DNA of 49,527 bases from Streptomyces sp. T39. GTDB lineage: Bacteria; Actinomycetota; Actinomycetes; Streptomycetales; Streptomycetaceae. The notes under the pieces are model-generated. The model was not told the DNA's origin. It searched no databases and saw nothing but the letters and a program-made list of their open reading frames with translations. Position numbers and translations under genes: made by a program. Location of the stretch: the NCBI RefSeq assembly GCF_008042045.1, contig NZ_RDBP01000012.1, positions 2,836,179 through 2,885,705 on the forward strand, given 5' to 3'. Shown one piece after another: positions 17,236 to 25,542 of the stretch (position 1 is the first letter of the stretch; the number at the start of each line of letters is the position of its first letter).

Positions 17236-18666
17236 ATGGGTAGGACACTCGCGGAGAAGGTCTGGGACGACCACGTCGTCCGGCGCGCCGAGGGCGAGCC
17301 CGACCTCCTCTTCATCGATCTGCACCTGCTGCACGAGGTGACCAGCCCCCAGGCGTTCGACGGCCTGCGCCTCGGCGGCCGGCAGGTGCGGCGTCTCGAT
17401 CTCACCATCGCCACCGAGGACCACAACACCCCGACCCTCGACATCGACAAGCCCATCGCCGACCCCGTCTCCCGCGCCCAGCTGGAGACGCTGCGCAAGA
17501 ACTGCGCAGAGTTCGGTGTGCGCCTGCACTCGCTCGGTGACGTCGAGCAGGGCGTGGTGCACGTGGTCGGCCCCCAGCTGGGCCTGACCCAGCCCGGCAC
17601 CACGGTGGTCTGCGGCGACTCGCACACCTCCACCCACGGCGCGTTCGGCGCGCTGGCGTTCGGCATCGGAACCTCCCAGGTGGAGCACGTGCTGGCCACC
17701 CAGACGCTGCCGATGGCCCGCCCCAAGACCATGGCCATCACCGTCGAGGGCGAACTGCCCGAGGGCGTGACCGCCAAGGACCTGATCCTGGCGATCATCG
17801 CCCGGATCGGCACGGGCGGCGGCCAGGGCTACGTCCTGGAGTACCGCGGATCCGCCATCGAGAAGCTCTCGATGGAAGCCCGGATGACCATCTGCAACAT
17901 GTCGATCGAGGCCGGCGCCCGCGCGGGCATGATCGCCCCGGACCAGACCACCTTCGACTACCTCCAGGGCCGGGACCACGCCCCGCAGGGCCAGGACTGG
18001 GACGACGCCGTCGCGTACTGGCGCACGCTGCGCACCGACGACGACGCGGTCTTCGACGCCGAGGTGTTCATCGACGCCACCGAGCTCTCCCCGTTCGTCA
18101 CCTGGGGCACCAACCCGGGCCAGGGCGCCCCGCTCGGCGCCAGCGTCCCCGACCCGGCTTCGTACGAGGACGCCTCGGAGCGCCTGGCGGCCGAAAAGGC
18201 CCTGGAGTACATGGGGTTGACCGCCGGGCAGCCGCTGCGCGACATCCGGGTCGACACCGTCTTCGTCGGTTCCTGCACCAACGGACGCATCGAGGACCTG
18301 CGCTCGGTCGCCTCGATCCTCCAGGGCCGCAAAGTCGCGGACGGCGTGCGGATGCTGGTCGTCCCCGGCTCGGTCCGGGTGGCGCTCCAGGCCGTCGAGG
18401 AGGGCCTGGACAAGGTCTTCAAGGAGGCCGGAGCCGAGTGGCGGCACGCCGGCTGCTCCATGTGCCTCGGCATGAACCCGGACCAACTGGCTCCCGGCGA
18501 GCGTTCCGCGTCCACCTCCAACCGCAACTTCGAGGGCAGGCAGGGCAAGGGCGGCCGGACCCACCTGGTCTCGCCCCAGGTCGCCGGCGCCACCGCCGTA
18601 CTGGGCCATCTGGCCTCCCCGGCCGATCTGTCCGACGCCGATGTCTCTACGCCCGCGGGGGTCTGA
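17236..18666 (+). CDS. leuC: 3-isopropylmalate dehydratase large subunit
   Basis: A 476-residue aconitase-family protein that with LeuD isomerises 2- to 3-isopropylmalate in leucine synthesis. The [4Fe-4S] ligand cysteines are visible at about residue 347 ([11 protein letters not shown]) and in the CSMCLG motif at about 407-410; an early substrate-side motif is [14 protein letters not shown]. The ATG start at 17236 has GGAGGG 6 bases upstream; an in-frame upstream start at 17203 is less likely. leuD follows after 6 bases in the same operon. Control by the divergent ndgR is expected. Confidence 0.98.
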   Translation: MGRTLAEKVWDDHVVRRAEGEPDLLFIDLHLLHEVTSPQAFDGLRLGGRQVRRLDLTIATEDHNTPTLDIDKPIADPVSRAQLETLRKNCAEFGVRLHSLGDVEQGVVHVVGPQLGLTQPGTTVVCGDSHTSTHGAFGALAFGIGTSQVEHVLATQTLPMARPKTMAITVEGELPEGVTAKDLILAIIARIGTGGGQGYVLEYRGSAIEKLSMEARMTICNMSIEAGARAGMIAPDQTTFDYLQGRDHAPQGQDWDDAVAYWRTLRTDDDAVFDAEVFIDATELSPFVTWGTNPGQGAPLGASVPDPASYEDASERLAAEKALEYMGLTAGQPLRDIRVDTVFVGSCTNGRIEDLRSVASILQGRKVADGVRMLVVPGSVRVALQAVEEGLDKVFKEAGAEWRHAGCSMCLGMNPDQLAPGERSASTSNRNFEGRQGKGGRTHLVSPQVAGATAVLGHLASPADLSDADVSTPAGV

Positions 18667-18672
18667 GGAACC

Positions 18673-19266
18673 ATGGAAGCTTTCACGACGCACACCGGCC
18701 GGGCCGTCCCGCTGCGCCGCAGCAACGTCGACACCGACCAGATCATCCCCGCGCACTGGCTGAAGAAGGTCACCCGCGACGGGTTCGAGGACGGACTGTT
18801 CGAGGCCTGGCGCAAGGACCCCGAGTTCGTGCTGAACCGCCCCGAGCGCCAGGGCGCCTCGGTCCTCGTCGCCGGCCCCGACTTCGGCACCGGCTCCTCG
18901 CGCGAGCACGCCGTCTGGGCCCTGCAGAACTACGGCTTCAAGACCGTGCTCTCCGCCCGGTTCGCCGACATCTTCCGCGGCAACTCCCTCAAGAACGGCC
19001 TGCTGACCGTGGTCCTGGAGCAGTCGGTCATCGACGCGCTGTGGGAGCTGACCGAGGCCGACCCGACCGTGGAGATCACGGTCGACCTCGAGAAGCGTCA
19101 GGTCATCGCCCCCGGAATCACCGCCGACTTCGAGCTCGACGAGAATGCCCGCTGGCGCCTGCTGAACGGCCTCGACGACATCAGCCTCACCCTTCAGAAC
19201 GAAGCGGACATCGCCGCCTACGAGGCGGCCAGGCCCGCCTTCAAACCGCGCACCGTGCAGGTCTGA
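18673..19266 (+). CDS. leuD: 3-isopropylmalate dehydratase small subunit
   Basis: A 197-residue swivel-domain subunit of isopropylmalate isomerase. Motifs include [21 protein letters not shown] near the N-terminus and [17 protein letters not shown], the family's substrate-binding GSSREH loop at about residues 75-80. The size is normal. It starts 6 bases after the leuC stop with GAGGA upstream, so the two are translated from one mRNA. Confidence 0.98.
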   Translation: MEAFTTHTGRAVPLRRSNVDTDQIIPAHWLKKVTRDGFEDGLFEAWRKDPEFVLNRPERQGASVLVAGPDFGTGSSREHAVWALQNYGFKTVLSARFADIFRGNSLKNGLLTVVLEQSVIDALWELTEADPTVEITVDLEKRQVIAPGITADFELDENARWRLLNGLDDISLTLQNEADIAAYEAARPAFKPRTVQV

Positions 19267-19370
19267 TCAGCGCTTTTCCCCGACCGCGCCCCTCACCGTC
19301 CGGTGGGGGGCGCAGTCGTCTGTTGAGACCCCCTCGGGCGACAACTAGTCACAGATGGCACAATCGGTGC

Positions 19371-19598
19371 ATGGAACGTGACAGCCAACTCGAGCTCTAC
19401 GAGGCGGTCGCGACCCGATTGAAGGAAGCGCACTCCCGGGTGCGCGCACTGCAAGTCCCGGAGGGCGTAAGGATGGCGCTGTCCCGGAAGCTGCTCGTCG
19501 TCACGGCGGCGGCAAAGCACGATCTCCCGGACGCGGCAAGGCGTCTGGATCTGTTGATGAAGGACCTCGACGAGGGCCGATTCCCTCGAGGTGACTGA
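19371..19598 (+). CDS. Small conserved helical protein, function unknown
   Basis: A 75-residue protein (MERDSQLELYEAVATRLKEA onward), rich in Leu, Arg, Glu and Ala with heptad-like spacing, so probably all-helical. It has no signal peptide, membrane segment or cysteine. Strong codon bias supports coding. I recall a similar small protein between leuD and hupS in other Streptomyces but know no function. It lies 104 bases past leuD and 145 before hupS, probably with its own promoter. Confidence 0.8.
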   Translation: MERDSQLELYEAVATRLKEAHSRVRALQVPEGVRMALSRKLLVVTAAAKHDLPDAARRLDLLMKDLDEGRFPRGD

Positions 19599-19661
19599 CC
19601 GCAGAGAACTCCGCCACGGTCGACTTCGTTGCGGCACTAGGGTGATTAGCCCGTTTCGTGT

Positions 19662-19690
19662 TTGATTTGCGGTATATATCTGCCTAACGT
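19662..19690 (+). promoter_or_regulatory. Candidate hupS promoter
   Basis: TTGATT (19662-19667) and TAACGT (19685-19690) are 17 bases apart in an AT-rich patch, about 55 bases upstream of the hupS start. This is a close match to a vegetative sigma-70-type promoter. Confidence 0.55.
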
Positions 19691-19743
19691 GCGAAAACGC
19701 CTGGACGCAATCGTTCCGGCCATATGTCTCCGAAGGGGAAGAC

Positions 19744-20394
19744 GTGAACAAGGCGCAGCTCGTAGAAGCGATTGCCGACAAGCTCGGCGGCCGTCAGCAG
19801 GCCGCGGACGCTGTCGACGCGGTGCTTGACGCGATCGTCCGGGCGGTTGTCGGCGGGGACCGGGTCTCGGTCACCGGCTTCGGCTCGTTCGAGAAGGTCG
19901 ACCGCCCCGCCCGCTACGCCCGCAACCCGCAGACGGGCGAGCGTGTCCGGGTCAAGAAGACCTCCGTTCCGCGGTTCCGTGCAGGTCAGGGCTTCAAGGA
20001 CCTGGTCAGCGGCTCCAAGAAGCTCCCCAAGGGCGGCGAGGTCTCCGTCAAGAAGGCCCCCAAGGGCAGCCTTTCGGGAGGGTCCTCCACCCGTACGACG
20101 GCCAAGGCCGCCGCCAAGAAGGCCACGGCGAAGAAGACCGCCGCCGCCAAGAAGGCGACGCCCGCGAAGAAGACCGCGGCCAAGAAGACCACGGCGGCGA
20201 AGAAGACCACCGCCCAGACCACCGCGGCCAAGACGACCGCGGCCAAGAAGGCGACCACGGCCAAGAGCACCGCCAAGAAGACCACGGCCAAGACCGCCCC
20301 CGCCAAGAAGGCCACGGCCAAGAAGGCGCCCGCCAAGAAGACGACGGCGCGCAAGACCACCGCGAAGAAGGCCACCACCGCCCGCAAGAAGTAA
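19744..20394 (+). CDS. hupS: HU-family nucleoid protein HupS with a Lys/Ala-rich tail
   Basis: A 216-residue two-part protein. Residues 1 to about 92 form a canonical HU/IHF domain (MNKAQLVEAIADKLGGRQQA, GFGSFEKVDRPARYARNPQTGE). The rest is a histone-H1-like tail built of AKK, ATAKKT and PAKK repeats. Streptomyces HupS is the sporulation-associated HU paralogue that compacts DNA in spores; the fused tail distinguishes it from the short HupA. The GTG start at 19744 has GGGGAAG upstream. A candidate promoter and a perfect terminator flank it, so it is monocistronic. Confidence 0.96.
   Translation: MNKAQLVEAIADKLGGRQQAADAVDAVLDAIVRAVVGGDRVSVTGFGSFEKVDRPARYARNPQTGERVRVKKTSVPRFRAGQGFKDLVSGSKKLPKGGEVSVKKAPKGSLSGGSSTRTTAKAAAKKATAKKTAAAKKATPAKKTAAKKTTAAKKTTAQTTAAKTTAAKKATTAKSTAKKTTAKTAPAKKATAKKAPAKKTTARKTTAKKATTARKK
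20090..20391 (+). repeat. Lys/Ala repeat tract of hupS
   Basis: About 300 bases of near-repetitive gccaagaag and accacggcc units encode the basic HupS tail. The tract is liable to slippage and length variation between strains. Confidence 0.75.
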
Positions 20395-20426
20395 GCGGCA
20401 CGGACAACCAGGGCCACTCACGCGCC

Positions 20427-20455
20427 GGGCCGGTCTCCCCGAGGGAGACCGGCCC
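20427..20455. terminator. Bidirectional terminator after hupS
   Basis: A perfect 13-bp stem GGGCCGGTCTCCC with its complement and a CGA loop lies between the convergent hupS and the small minus-strand gene. Confidence 0.85.
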
Positions 20456-20496
20456 GCGGCGTGTTCCGTCCGGGACGGTACGGCCGTTCGGGCCGG

Positions 20497-20700
20497 TCAG
20501 AAGGTCTGCAGCGTCACCAGGGTGATCCGGCGGGCCTCGCCCTTGCCCTCGGTCTCGATCCGCACCCGCTGCCCGGGACGGAGCAGCAGCAGCCCGCCCG
20601 CGTCGAACGCGGCGGCGTCGAACGGCACCGGGGTCCCGTCGTCGAGCAGCACGCTCCCGCTGCGGGTCCCGGCGTCGTAGGTGTACGAGGTGGCCTGCAT
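20497..20700 (-). CDS. Small beta-rich protein, OB/cold-shock-like, function unknown
   Basis: A 67-residue protein. The pattern SGSVLLDDGTPVPFDAAAF, then LLLLRPGQRVRIE and a final ITLVTL, is that of five short beta strands and resembles a cold-shock or OB fold, but it lacks the RNP1/RNP2 aromatic motifs of true Csp proteins. The ATG start at 20700 lies 22 bases after the cofC stop, so it could be co-transcribed with it. The name is structural guesswork. Confidence 0.75.
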   Translation of the reverse strand: MQATSYTYDAGTRSGSVLLDDGTPVPFDAAAFDAGGLLLLRPGQRVRIETEGKGEARRITLVTLQTF

Positions 20701-20716
20701 GGCCCCAGCTTAGAGC

Positions 20717-20728
20717 CTGACGTCAGGG
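20717..20728. repeat. 12-bp perfect palindrome at the cofC stop
   Basis: CCTGACGTCAGG overlaps the cofC stop codon (20723-20725) and lies immediately outside the large inverted repeat. Confidence 0.6.
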
Positions 20729-21427
20729 CCGCGGCGGGCTCCCGCGCGCCCCGGCGCCACCCTCCTCAGCCGGTGCCCGGCGGCACCCGCGCGGCCTCCC
20801 CGGGGAACGCCCCCGCGGTGCGGCCGGGCACCGGCTGAGGAGGGTGGCGCCGGGGCGCGCGGGAGCCCCGGACACGATTTCCGCCGCACCCGACGCCAAA
20901 TGCCGACGGCGCGAAGGGCCTCCGAATGCGGGGCGCAATTCCGCCCCCGGCAGCGCGCAGAGCAATGTCGTGCCGATTCCCGCGGCATCCGGCAGAAATG
21001 CCCGTGGAAATACCGAGGCGGCCTCCAGGGCGCGCGTCAATTCCCGCGGCCGCAATGCCGGCAGATCCGCGTTGAGCGCCGCCACCGCCGCGTGCGGACG
21101 CATCGCCCGCACGGCCCGGGCGCCGTGCTCCAGCGCCGCGTTCAGCCCGGCGCCCGGTGCGTCCGGGACGATCCGGGCGCCGAGGGCTGCGAGCGAGGCG
21201 GCGGCCACCGGGTCGTCGGTGACGACGGCCACATCCCGCACCGACGGGCAGGCCAGCACGGCGGCCACCGTGTCCTGCGCGAACGCGAGGGCGAGCCGGG
21301 GCCGCAGCGCGTCGCCCACGGCGCCCGCGAGCCTGCTCTTGGCGAGGGCCAGGGGCTTCAGGGGAACGACGACGGACCAGCCGGCGACCGGGGCCGTGTC
21401 CGTGGTGAGCTCTCCGTCCGTGCGCAT
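20723..21427 (-). CDS. cofC: 2-phospho-L-lactate guanylyltransferase-like protein, altered C-terminus
   Basis: A 234-residue CofC/FbiD-type nucleotidyltransferase, acting in coenzyme F420 synthesis by activating phospholactate or PEP with GTP. Recognised from VVPLKPLALAKSRLAG near the N-terminus, VVTDDPVAAA, GLNAALEHGA, LNADLPAL and GIGTTLL. The start ATG is at 21425-21427; longer starts are possible but out of character. The C-terminus is odd: after AAEIVSG it becomes Pro/Arg-rich and lacks the DVDT-DL segment usual in the family, exactly where a 44-bp perfect inverted repeat begins. Codons in the middle are also less GC-biased (TTG, ACA, TTT). Function may be impaired, or the assembly wrong here. 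Confidence 0.8.
   Translation of the reverse strand: MRTDGELTTDTAPVAGWSVVVPLKPLALAKSRLAGAVGDALRPRLALAFAQDTVAAVLACPSVRDVAVVTDDPVAAASLAALGARIVPDAPGAGLNAALEHGARAVRAMRPHAAVAALNADLPALRPRELTRALEAASVFPRAFLPDAAGIGTTLLCALPGAELRPAFGGPSRRRHLASGAAEIVSGAPARPGATLLSRCPAAPRGRSPGRPRGCRRAPAEEGGAGARGSPPRP
20737..20867. repeat. 44-bp perfect inverted repeat at the 3' end of cofC
   Basis: The left arm (about 20738-20781, starting GGCTCCCGCG) and the right arm (about 20824-20867, ending GCGCGGGAGCC) are exact reverse complements over 44 bases, with about 42 bases between them that can themselves partly pair. Both arms lie inside the reading frame of cofC. Confidence 0.9.
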
Positions 21428-21574
21428 CGGGGCCCATTGTGTCCCCCGGTGCGCATGGGCCAGCCGTCCGGGGGGCGGCGGCGAGGCGTACGGTGTCCTC
21501 GACAGACCAGGGGCCTGGGGCGACACTTGACCCCCAGCGGACGGGCATCGCCCGTCATAGAGGAAGGTGTCCGA

Positions 21575-22327
21575 GTGTCCCGCCGTAGAATCGGCTTCTG
21601 GTACCGCCTGGCAGCGGTCATCTCAAAGCCGCCGCTGTTGCTTCTGTTCAAGCGGGACTGGCGGGGAATGGAACACATTCCGGCCGACGGCGGATTCATC
21701 ACCGCCATCAATCACAACTCGTACCTCGACATGTTCTCCTACGGGCACTTCCAGTACAACACCGGCCGAGTGCCCCGGTTCCTGGCCAAGGCCGCGCTGT
21801 TCAAGGCCCCCGGCGTCGGGCTCATGCTGCGGGGCACCGGCCAGATCCCCGTCTACCGCGAGTCGTCGAACGCCGTCGGCGCCTTCCGTGCCGCCGTCGA
21901 GGCCGTCGAGCGCGGCGAATGCGTCGCCTTCTACCCGGAGGGCACCCTCACCCGCGACCCCGGGACATGGCCGATGACGGGCAAGACCGGCGTCGCCCGC
22001 GCCGCGCTCCAGACCCAGGCGCCCGTCATCCCGGTCGCCCAGTGGGGCGCCAACCTGGCCATGCCGCCGTACGCCAAGGAGAAGAGGTTCCGCTTCTTCC
22101 CCCGCAAGACCCTCCAGGTGAAGGCCGGTCCGCCGGTCGACCTCGCCCGCTTCTACGGCAAGGAGCCGACACCGGAGGTGCTCAGGGAGGCGACCGAGGA
22201 GATCATGGCCGCGATCACCGCCCTCCTGGAGGAGATCCGCGGGGAGTCGGCGCCCGCGAAGCCGTACGATCTGCGCGAGGCGCGTGCCGAGCAGCGTCGC
22301 AAGGCCGCAGGAGAGGGAGCGAAGTGA
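21575..22327 (+). CDS. plsC: 1-acyl-sn-glycerol-3-phosphate acyltransferase (PlsC family)
   Basis: A 250-residue LPLAT-family acyltransferase that acylates lysophosphatidate in phospholipid synthesis at the inner membrane. The catalytic NHxxxxD motif is NHNSYLD (about residues 47-53), and the glycerophosphate-binding motif is FYPEGTLTRD (about 117-126). A hydrophobic N-terminal stretch (PPLLLLF) may anchor it. The GTG start at 21575 has AGGAAGG upstream. It overlaps gpsA by 4 bases, linking acyl transfer to supply of glycerol-3-phosphate. Confidence 0.95.
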   Translation: MSRRRIGFWYRLAAVISKPPLLLLFKRDWRGMEHIPADGGFITAINHNSYLDMFSYGHFQYNTGRVPRFLAKAALFKAPGVGLMLRGTGQIPVYRESSNAVGAFRAAVEAVERGECVAFYPEGTLTRDPGTWPMTGKTGVARAALQTQAPVIPVAQWGANLAMPPYAKEKRFRFFPRKTLQVKAGPPVDLARFYGKEPTPEVLREATEEIMAAITALLEEIRGESAPAKPYDLREARAEQRRKAAGEGAK

Positions 22328-23334
22328 CCACGCCCGTCAAGGCCGCCGTCCTCGGAACGGGCTCATGGGGAACCGCGTTCGCCATGGTCCTCGCCGACGC
22401 CGGCTGCGAGGTCGCCCTGTGGGGCCGCCGTCCCGAACTCGCCGAGGCGGTCAACACCACCCGCACCAACCCCGACTATCTCCCCGGCATCGAGCTCCCC
22501 GCCGGTCTGCGGGCGACCACCGACGCGGCCGAGGCCCTCGCCGGCGCCGACTTCACCGTCCTCGCCGTCCCCTCCCAGACCCTGCGCGGCAACCTCGCGG
22601 CCTGGACCCCGGCGCTCGCCGCCGACACCGTGCTGGTCTCGCTGATGAAGGGCGTCGAACTCGGCACCGCGAAGCGGATGAGCGAGGTGATCGAAGAGGT
22701 CGCCGAGGTGCCGTCCGAGCGCGTCGCCGTCGTCACCGGCCCCAACCTGGCCAAGGAGATCGCCTCCCGGATGCCGGCCGCGGCCGTCGTCGCCTCGACG
22801 GACGAGGCGGTCGCCCAGCGGCTCCAGTCCGCCTGCCACACCCCTTACTTCCGCCCGTACACCAACACCGACGTCGTCGGCTGCGAACTGGGCGGCGCCG
22901 TGAAGAACGTGATCGGTCTCGCCGTCGGCATCGCCGACGGCATGGGCCTCGGCGACAACGCCAAGGGCTCGCTGATCACCCGCGGCCTCGCGGAGACCAC
23001 CCGTCTCGGGCTCGCCATGGGCGCCGACCCGCTCACCTTCTCCGGGCTCGCCGGACTCGGCGACCTGGTGGCCACCTGCTCCTCCCCGCTCTCCCGCAAC
23101 CACACCTTCGGCACCAACCTCGGCCGCGGGATGACGCTCCAGGAGACCATCGCCGTCACCCGGCAGACCGCGGAGGGCGTCAAGTCCTGCGAGTCCGTGC
23201 TCGACCTCGCGCGCCGCCACGGAGTCGACATGCCCATCACGGAAACGGTCGTCGGCATCGTCCACGAGGGGAAGCCGCCGGTCGTCGCCCTCAAGGAGCT
23301 GATGTCCCGCGCCGCCAAGCCCGAGCGGCGCTGA
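22324..23334 (+). CDS. gpsA: NAD(P)+-dependent glycerol-3-phosphate dehydrogenase
   Basis: A 336-residue enzyme reducing dihydroxyacetone phosphate to sn-glycerol-3-phosphate for phospholipid synthesis. The N-terminal Rossmann motif is LGTGSWGTA (about residues 10-18); family motifs TGPNLAKEI, ELGGAVKNVIGLAVGIADG (catalytic Lys) and GLGDLVATC follow. The GTG start overlaps the plsC stop (GTGA), so translation is coupled. ddl follows after 34 bases, giving a cell-envelope operon plsC-gpsA-ddl. Confidence 0.98.
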   Translation: MTTPVKAAVLGTGSWGTAFAMVLADAGCEVALWGRRPELAEAVNTTRTNPDYLPGIELPAGLRATTDAAEALAGADFTVLAVPSQTLRGNLAAWTPALAADTVLVSLMKGVELGTAKRMSEVIEEVAEVPSERVAVVTGPNLAKEIASRMPAAAVVASTDEAVAQRLQSACHTPYFRPYTNTDVVGCELGGAVKNVIGLAVGIADGMGLGDNAKGSLITRGLAETTRLGLAMGADPLTFSGLAGLGDLVATCSSPLSRNHTFGTNLGRGMTLQETIAVTRQTAEGVKSCESVLDLARRHGVDMPITETVVGIVHEGKPPVVALKELMSRAAKPERR

Positions 23335-23368
23335 CGTCGTTCGAACCAGCGGGTAGTCTCATCGCGAT

Positions 23369-24526
23369 ATGAGCACCGAGAACCTCCCCCAGAGCCCCGA
23401 ACAGCAGCTCCGCAAGCCGCGGGTAGCCGTCGTCTTCGGCGGCCGCAGCTCCGAGCACGGGATCTCCGTGGTCACGGCCGGCGCCGTGCTGCGCGCCATC
23501 GACCGCACCACGTACGACGTGCTGCCGATCGGCATCACCGGCGACGGCCGCTGGGCGCTGACCGCCGACGAGCCCGAGCGGATGGCGATCACCGACCGCC
23601 GCACCCCGAACGTCGACGACCTGGCCGAGTCCGACGAGGGCGGCGTGGTGCTCTCCGTCGATCCCGGCAGCCGCGAAGTCGTCTACAGCGAGCCGGGCGC
23701 GGTGCCGAAGGCACTGGGCGAGGTCGACGTGGTCTTCCCGGTGCTGCACGGCCCCTACGGCGAGGACGGCACCCTCCAGGGCCTCCTGGAACTCTCCGGC
23801 GTCCCCTATGTCGGCTCGGGCGTCCTCGCCTCGGCCGTCGGCCAGGACAAGGAGTACATGAAGCGCGTCTTCGTCTCCTTCGGCCTGCCCGTCGGCCCGT
23901 ACGAGGTCGTCCGCCCCCGTGAGTGGGAGCTGGACCCCGCCGCCGCGCGCAGGAAGATCGTGGACTTCGCCGGGGAGCACGGCTGGCCGCTCTTCGTGAA
24001 GCCCGCCCGCGGCGGCTCCTCGATGGGCATCACCAAGGTCGACTCGCTCGCCGGGCTCGACGACGCGATCGCCGAGGCCCGCCGCCACGACCCCAAGATC
24101 CTGGTGGAGTCGCTGCTGCGCGGCCGCGAGATCGAGTGCGGCGTGCTGGAGTTCGAGGACGGTCCGCGGGCCAGCGTCCCGGCGGAGATCCCGCCCGTGA
24201 CGTCCCACGACTTCTACGACTTCGAGGCCAAGTACATCGACTCGGCCGCCGGTCTGGTGCCGGCCCCGCTGACCGAGGAGCAGACCGCGGAGGTCCGGCG
24301 CCTCGCCGTCGCCGCGTTCGACGCCGCGTCCTGCGAGGGGCTGGTCCGTGCGGACTTCTTCCTCACCGAGGACGGCGAATTCGTCATCAACGAGATCAAC
24401 ACCATGCCCGGCTTCACGCCGATCTCCATGTACCCGCGCATGTGGCAGGAGAGCGGCGTCGAGTACACCGAGCTGGTCGACCGGCTGATCCAGGCGGCCC
24501 TGCGCCGCCCGACCGGCCTGCGCTGA
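23369..24526 (+). CDS. ddl: D-alanine--D-alanine ligase
   Basis: A 385-residue ATP-grasp ligase making D-Ala-D-Ala for peptidoglycan. Motifs are VVFGGRSSEHGIS at the N-terminus, LHGPYGEDGTLQG, VKPARGGSSMGITKV (ATP binding) and the Mg2+-binding end FFLTEDGEFVINEINTMPGFT. The family serine/tyrosine region is present and nothing suggests D-lactate specificity. It starts with ATG 34 bases after gpsA; a hairpin follows the stop. Confidence 0.98.
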   Translation: MSTENLPQSPEQQLRKPRVAVVFGGRSSEHGISVVTAGAVLRAIDRTTYDVLPIGITGDGRWALTADEPERMAITDRRTPNVDDLAESDEGGVVLSVDPGSREVVYSEPGAVPKALGEVDVVFPVLHGPYGEDGTLQGLLELSGVPYVGSGVLASAVGQDKEYMKRVFVSFGLPVGPYEVVRPREWELDPAAARRKIVDFAGEHGWPLFVKPARGGSSMGITKVDSLAGLDDAIAEARRHDPKILVESLLRGREIECGVLEFEDGPRASVPAEIPPVTSHDFYDFEAKYIDSAAGLVPAPLTEEQTAEVRRLAVAAFDAASCEGLVRADFFLTEDGEFVINEINTMPGFTPISMYPRMWQESGVEYTELVDRLIQAALRRPTGLR

Positions 24527-24531
24527 CCCCG

Positions 24532-24549
24532 CGGGGCCGCCGGGCCCCG
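24532..24549. terminator. Terminator between ddl and the DUF3515 gene
   Basis: A 7-bp GC stem CGGGGCC/GGCCCCG with a 4-base loop lies 5 bases after the ddl stop, between convergent genes. Confidence 0.5.
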
Positions 24550-24560
24550 GGGGAGAGGCG

Positions 24561-25031
24561 CTAGAGCGAGGCCGGGACCGTGCGTGCGACGGGACCGGCC
24601 AGCTCCGTCAGCGGGCTCGCGTCGTGCAGGTACTGCTCGCCCAGCGTCACCTCGACGTAGGTCTCGCGGTACGTGGTGGTGAACCGGGGCCCGCTGTCGC
24701 GTTCCTCCAGCATCCAGCCCACTCCGTCCACCTCGATGCCCTGCGCCTGCGGATCGCTCATCCGGTCGGGCCGGGGCACACCGCAGCGCAGTACGATCGC
24801 CGCATCGCCCCAGCCGGCGGTCAGTTCGGACGAGGGCTCGGGGTCGTGACGCCCGTGCCCCGCGACCGACTCCGGAAGGGCGTCGTGCAGGGCACGGCAG
24901 AGCGCGGCCTCCCCGGCCGGGGGGCTGGGAACCGCGACCTGCGCGGCCGCGTCGGTCGAGGAACAACCCGCGGCGGCCAGGGCGAGCACGGCTGCGGACA
25001 GAGCGAGGGACCGGCGGGCGAAGGACGTCAC
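24561..25031 (-). CDS. DUF3515 family lipoprotein
   Basis: A 156-residue secreted lipoprotein. The signal peptide (MTSFARRSLALSAAV onward) ends in a lipobox LAAAGC with Cys at residue 23. The mature part shows the DUF3515 pattern ALCRALHDALPESVAG, then IVLRCGVPRPD and a C-terminal TTTYRETYVEVTL. Function is unknown. The GTG start at 25031 directly precedes the signal sequence. It lies 20 bases after the Lrp-type gene on the same strand, forming a two-gene unit. Confidence 0.9.
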   Translation of the reverse strand: MTSFARRSLALSAAVLALAAAGCSSTDAAAQVAVPSPPAGEAALCRALHDALPESVAGHGRHDPEPSSELTAGWGDAAIVLRCGVPRPDRMSDPQAQGIEVDGVGWMLEERDSGPRFTTTYRETYVEVTLGEQYLHDASPLTELAGPVARTVPASL

Positions 25032-25051
25032 CGGCCAAGCGTAGACGGGGG

Positions 25052-25285
25052 CTACAGGTGGACGACCGGGCAGGTCAGGGTGCGGGTGATCCCGTCCACC
25101 TGCTGGACCTTGGCGACGACCATGCGTCCCAGCTCGTCGACCGTGTCGGCCTGGGCGCGCACGATGACGTCGTACGGACCCGTCACATCCTCGGCCTGGA
25201 TCACACCGGGGATCTTGCCGATGGTCTCGGCGACGATGGACGCCTTGCCCACTTCGGTCTGGATGAGGATGTACGCCTGTACCAC
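25052..25285 (-). CDS. Stand-alone Lrp/AsnC ligand-binding (RAM) domain protein
   Basis: A 77-residue protein consisting only of the Lrp/AsnC effector-binding RAM domain: AYILIQTEVGKASIVAETIG, then GVIQAEDVTGPYDVIVRAQAD and VQQVDGITRTLTCPVVHL. The N-terminal helix-turn-helix of full Lrp proteins is absent and no DNA upstream encodes it, so this is a natural stand-alone form. Such proteins oligomerise and bind amino acids. It is divergent from thiL and upstream of the DUF3515 lipoprotein gene. Confidence 0.93.
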   Translation of the reverse strand: MVQAYILIQTEVGKASIVAETIGKIPGVIQAEDVTGPYDVIVRAQADTVDELGRMVVAKVQQVDGITRTLTCPVVHL

Positions 25286-25542
25286 GGAGCCTCCAGGGCG
25301 GCAGCAGGATCATGGCCCCTACCGTCGGTGGGGAGATCCCAAGGAGAAGGGTCGCCACGGTATCGCGTCGCCGCGGGCCACGGGGAGACCCTCGCGGCGG
25401 ACGCCGCACGCAGCGTGGCGTACACGGAAGTGAAGTCGACGTATCTCTTGACGGTACCCAGGGCGGTGACGGCCCGCGACCCCGGCACACGGCTCGCGGC
25501 CGCCCGCGTGAGGACCACGGACACACGGAGAGGTGAACCTCG

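Noticed and set aside
20737..20867. An insertion sequence or MITE in cofC
   Set aside because: I saw no flanking target-site duplication and no transposase, and the arms are inside an open frame, so the element type is left open.
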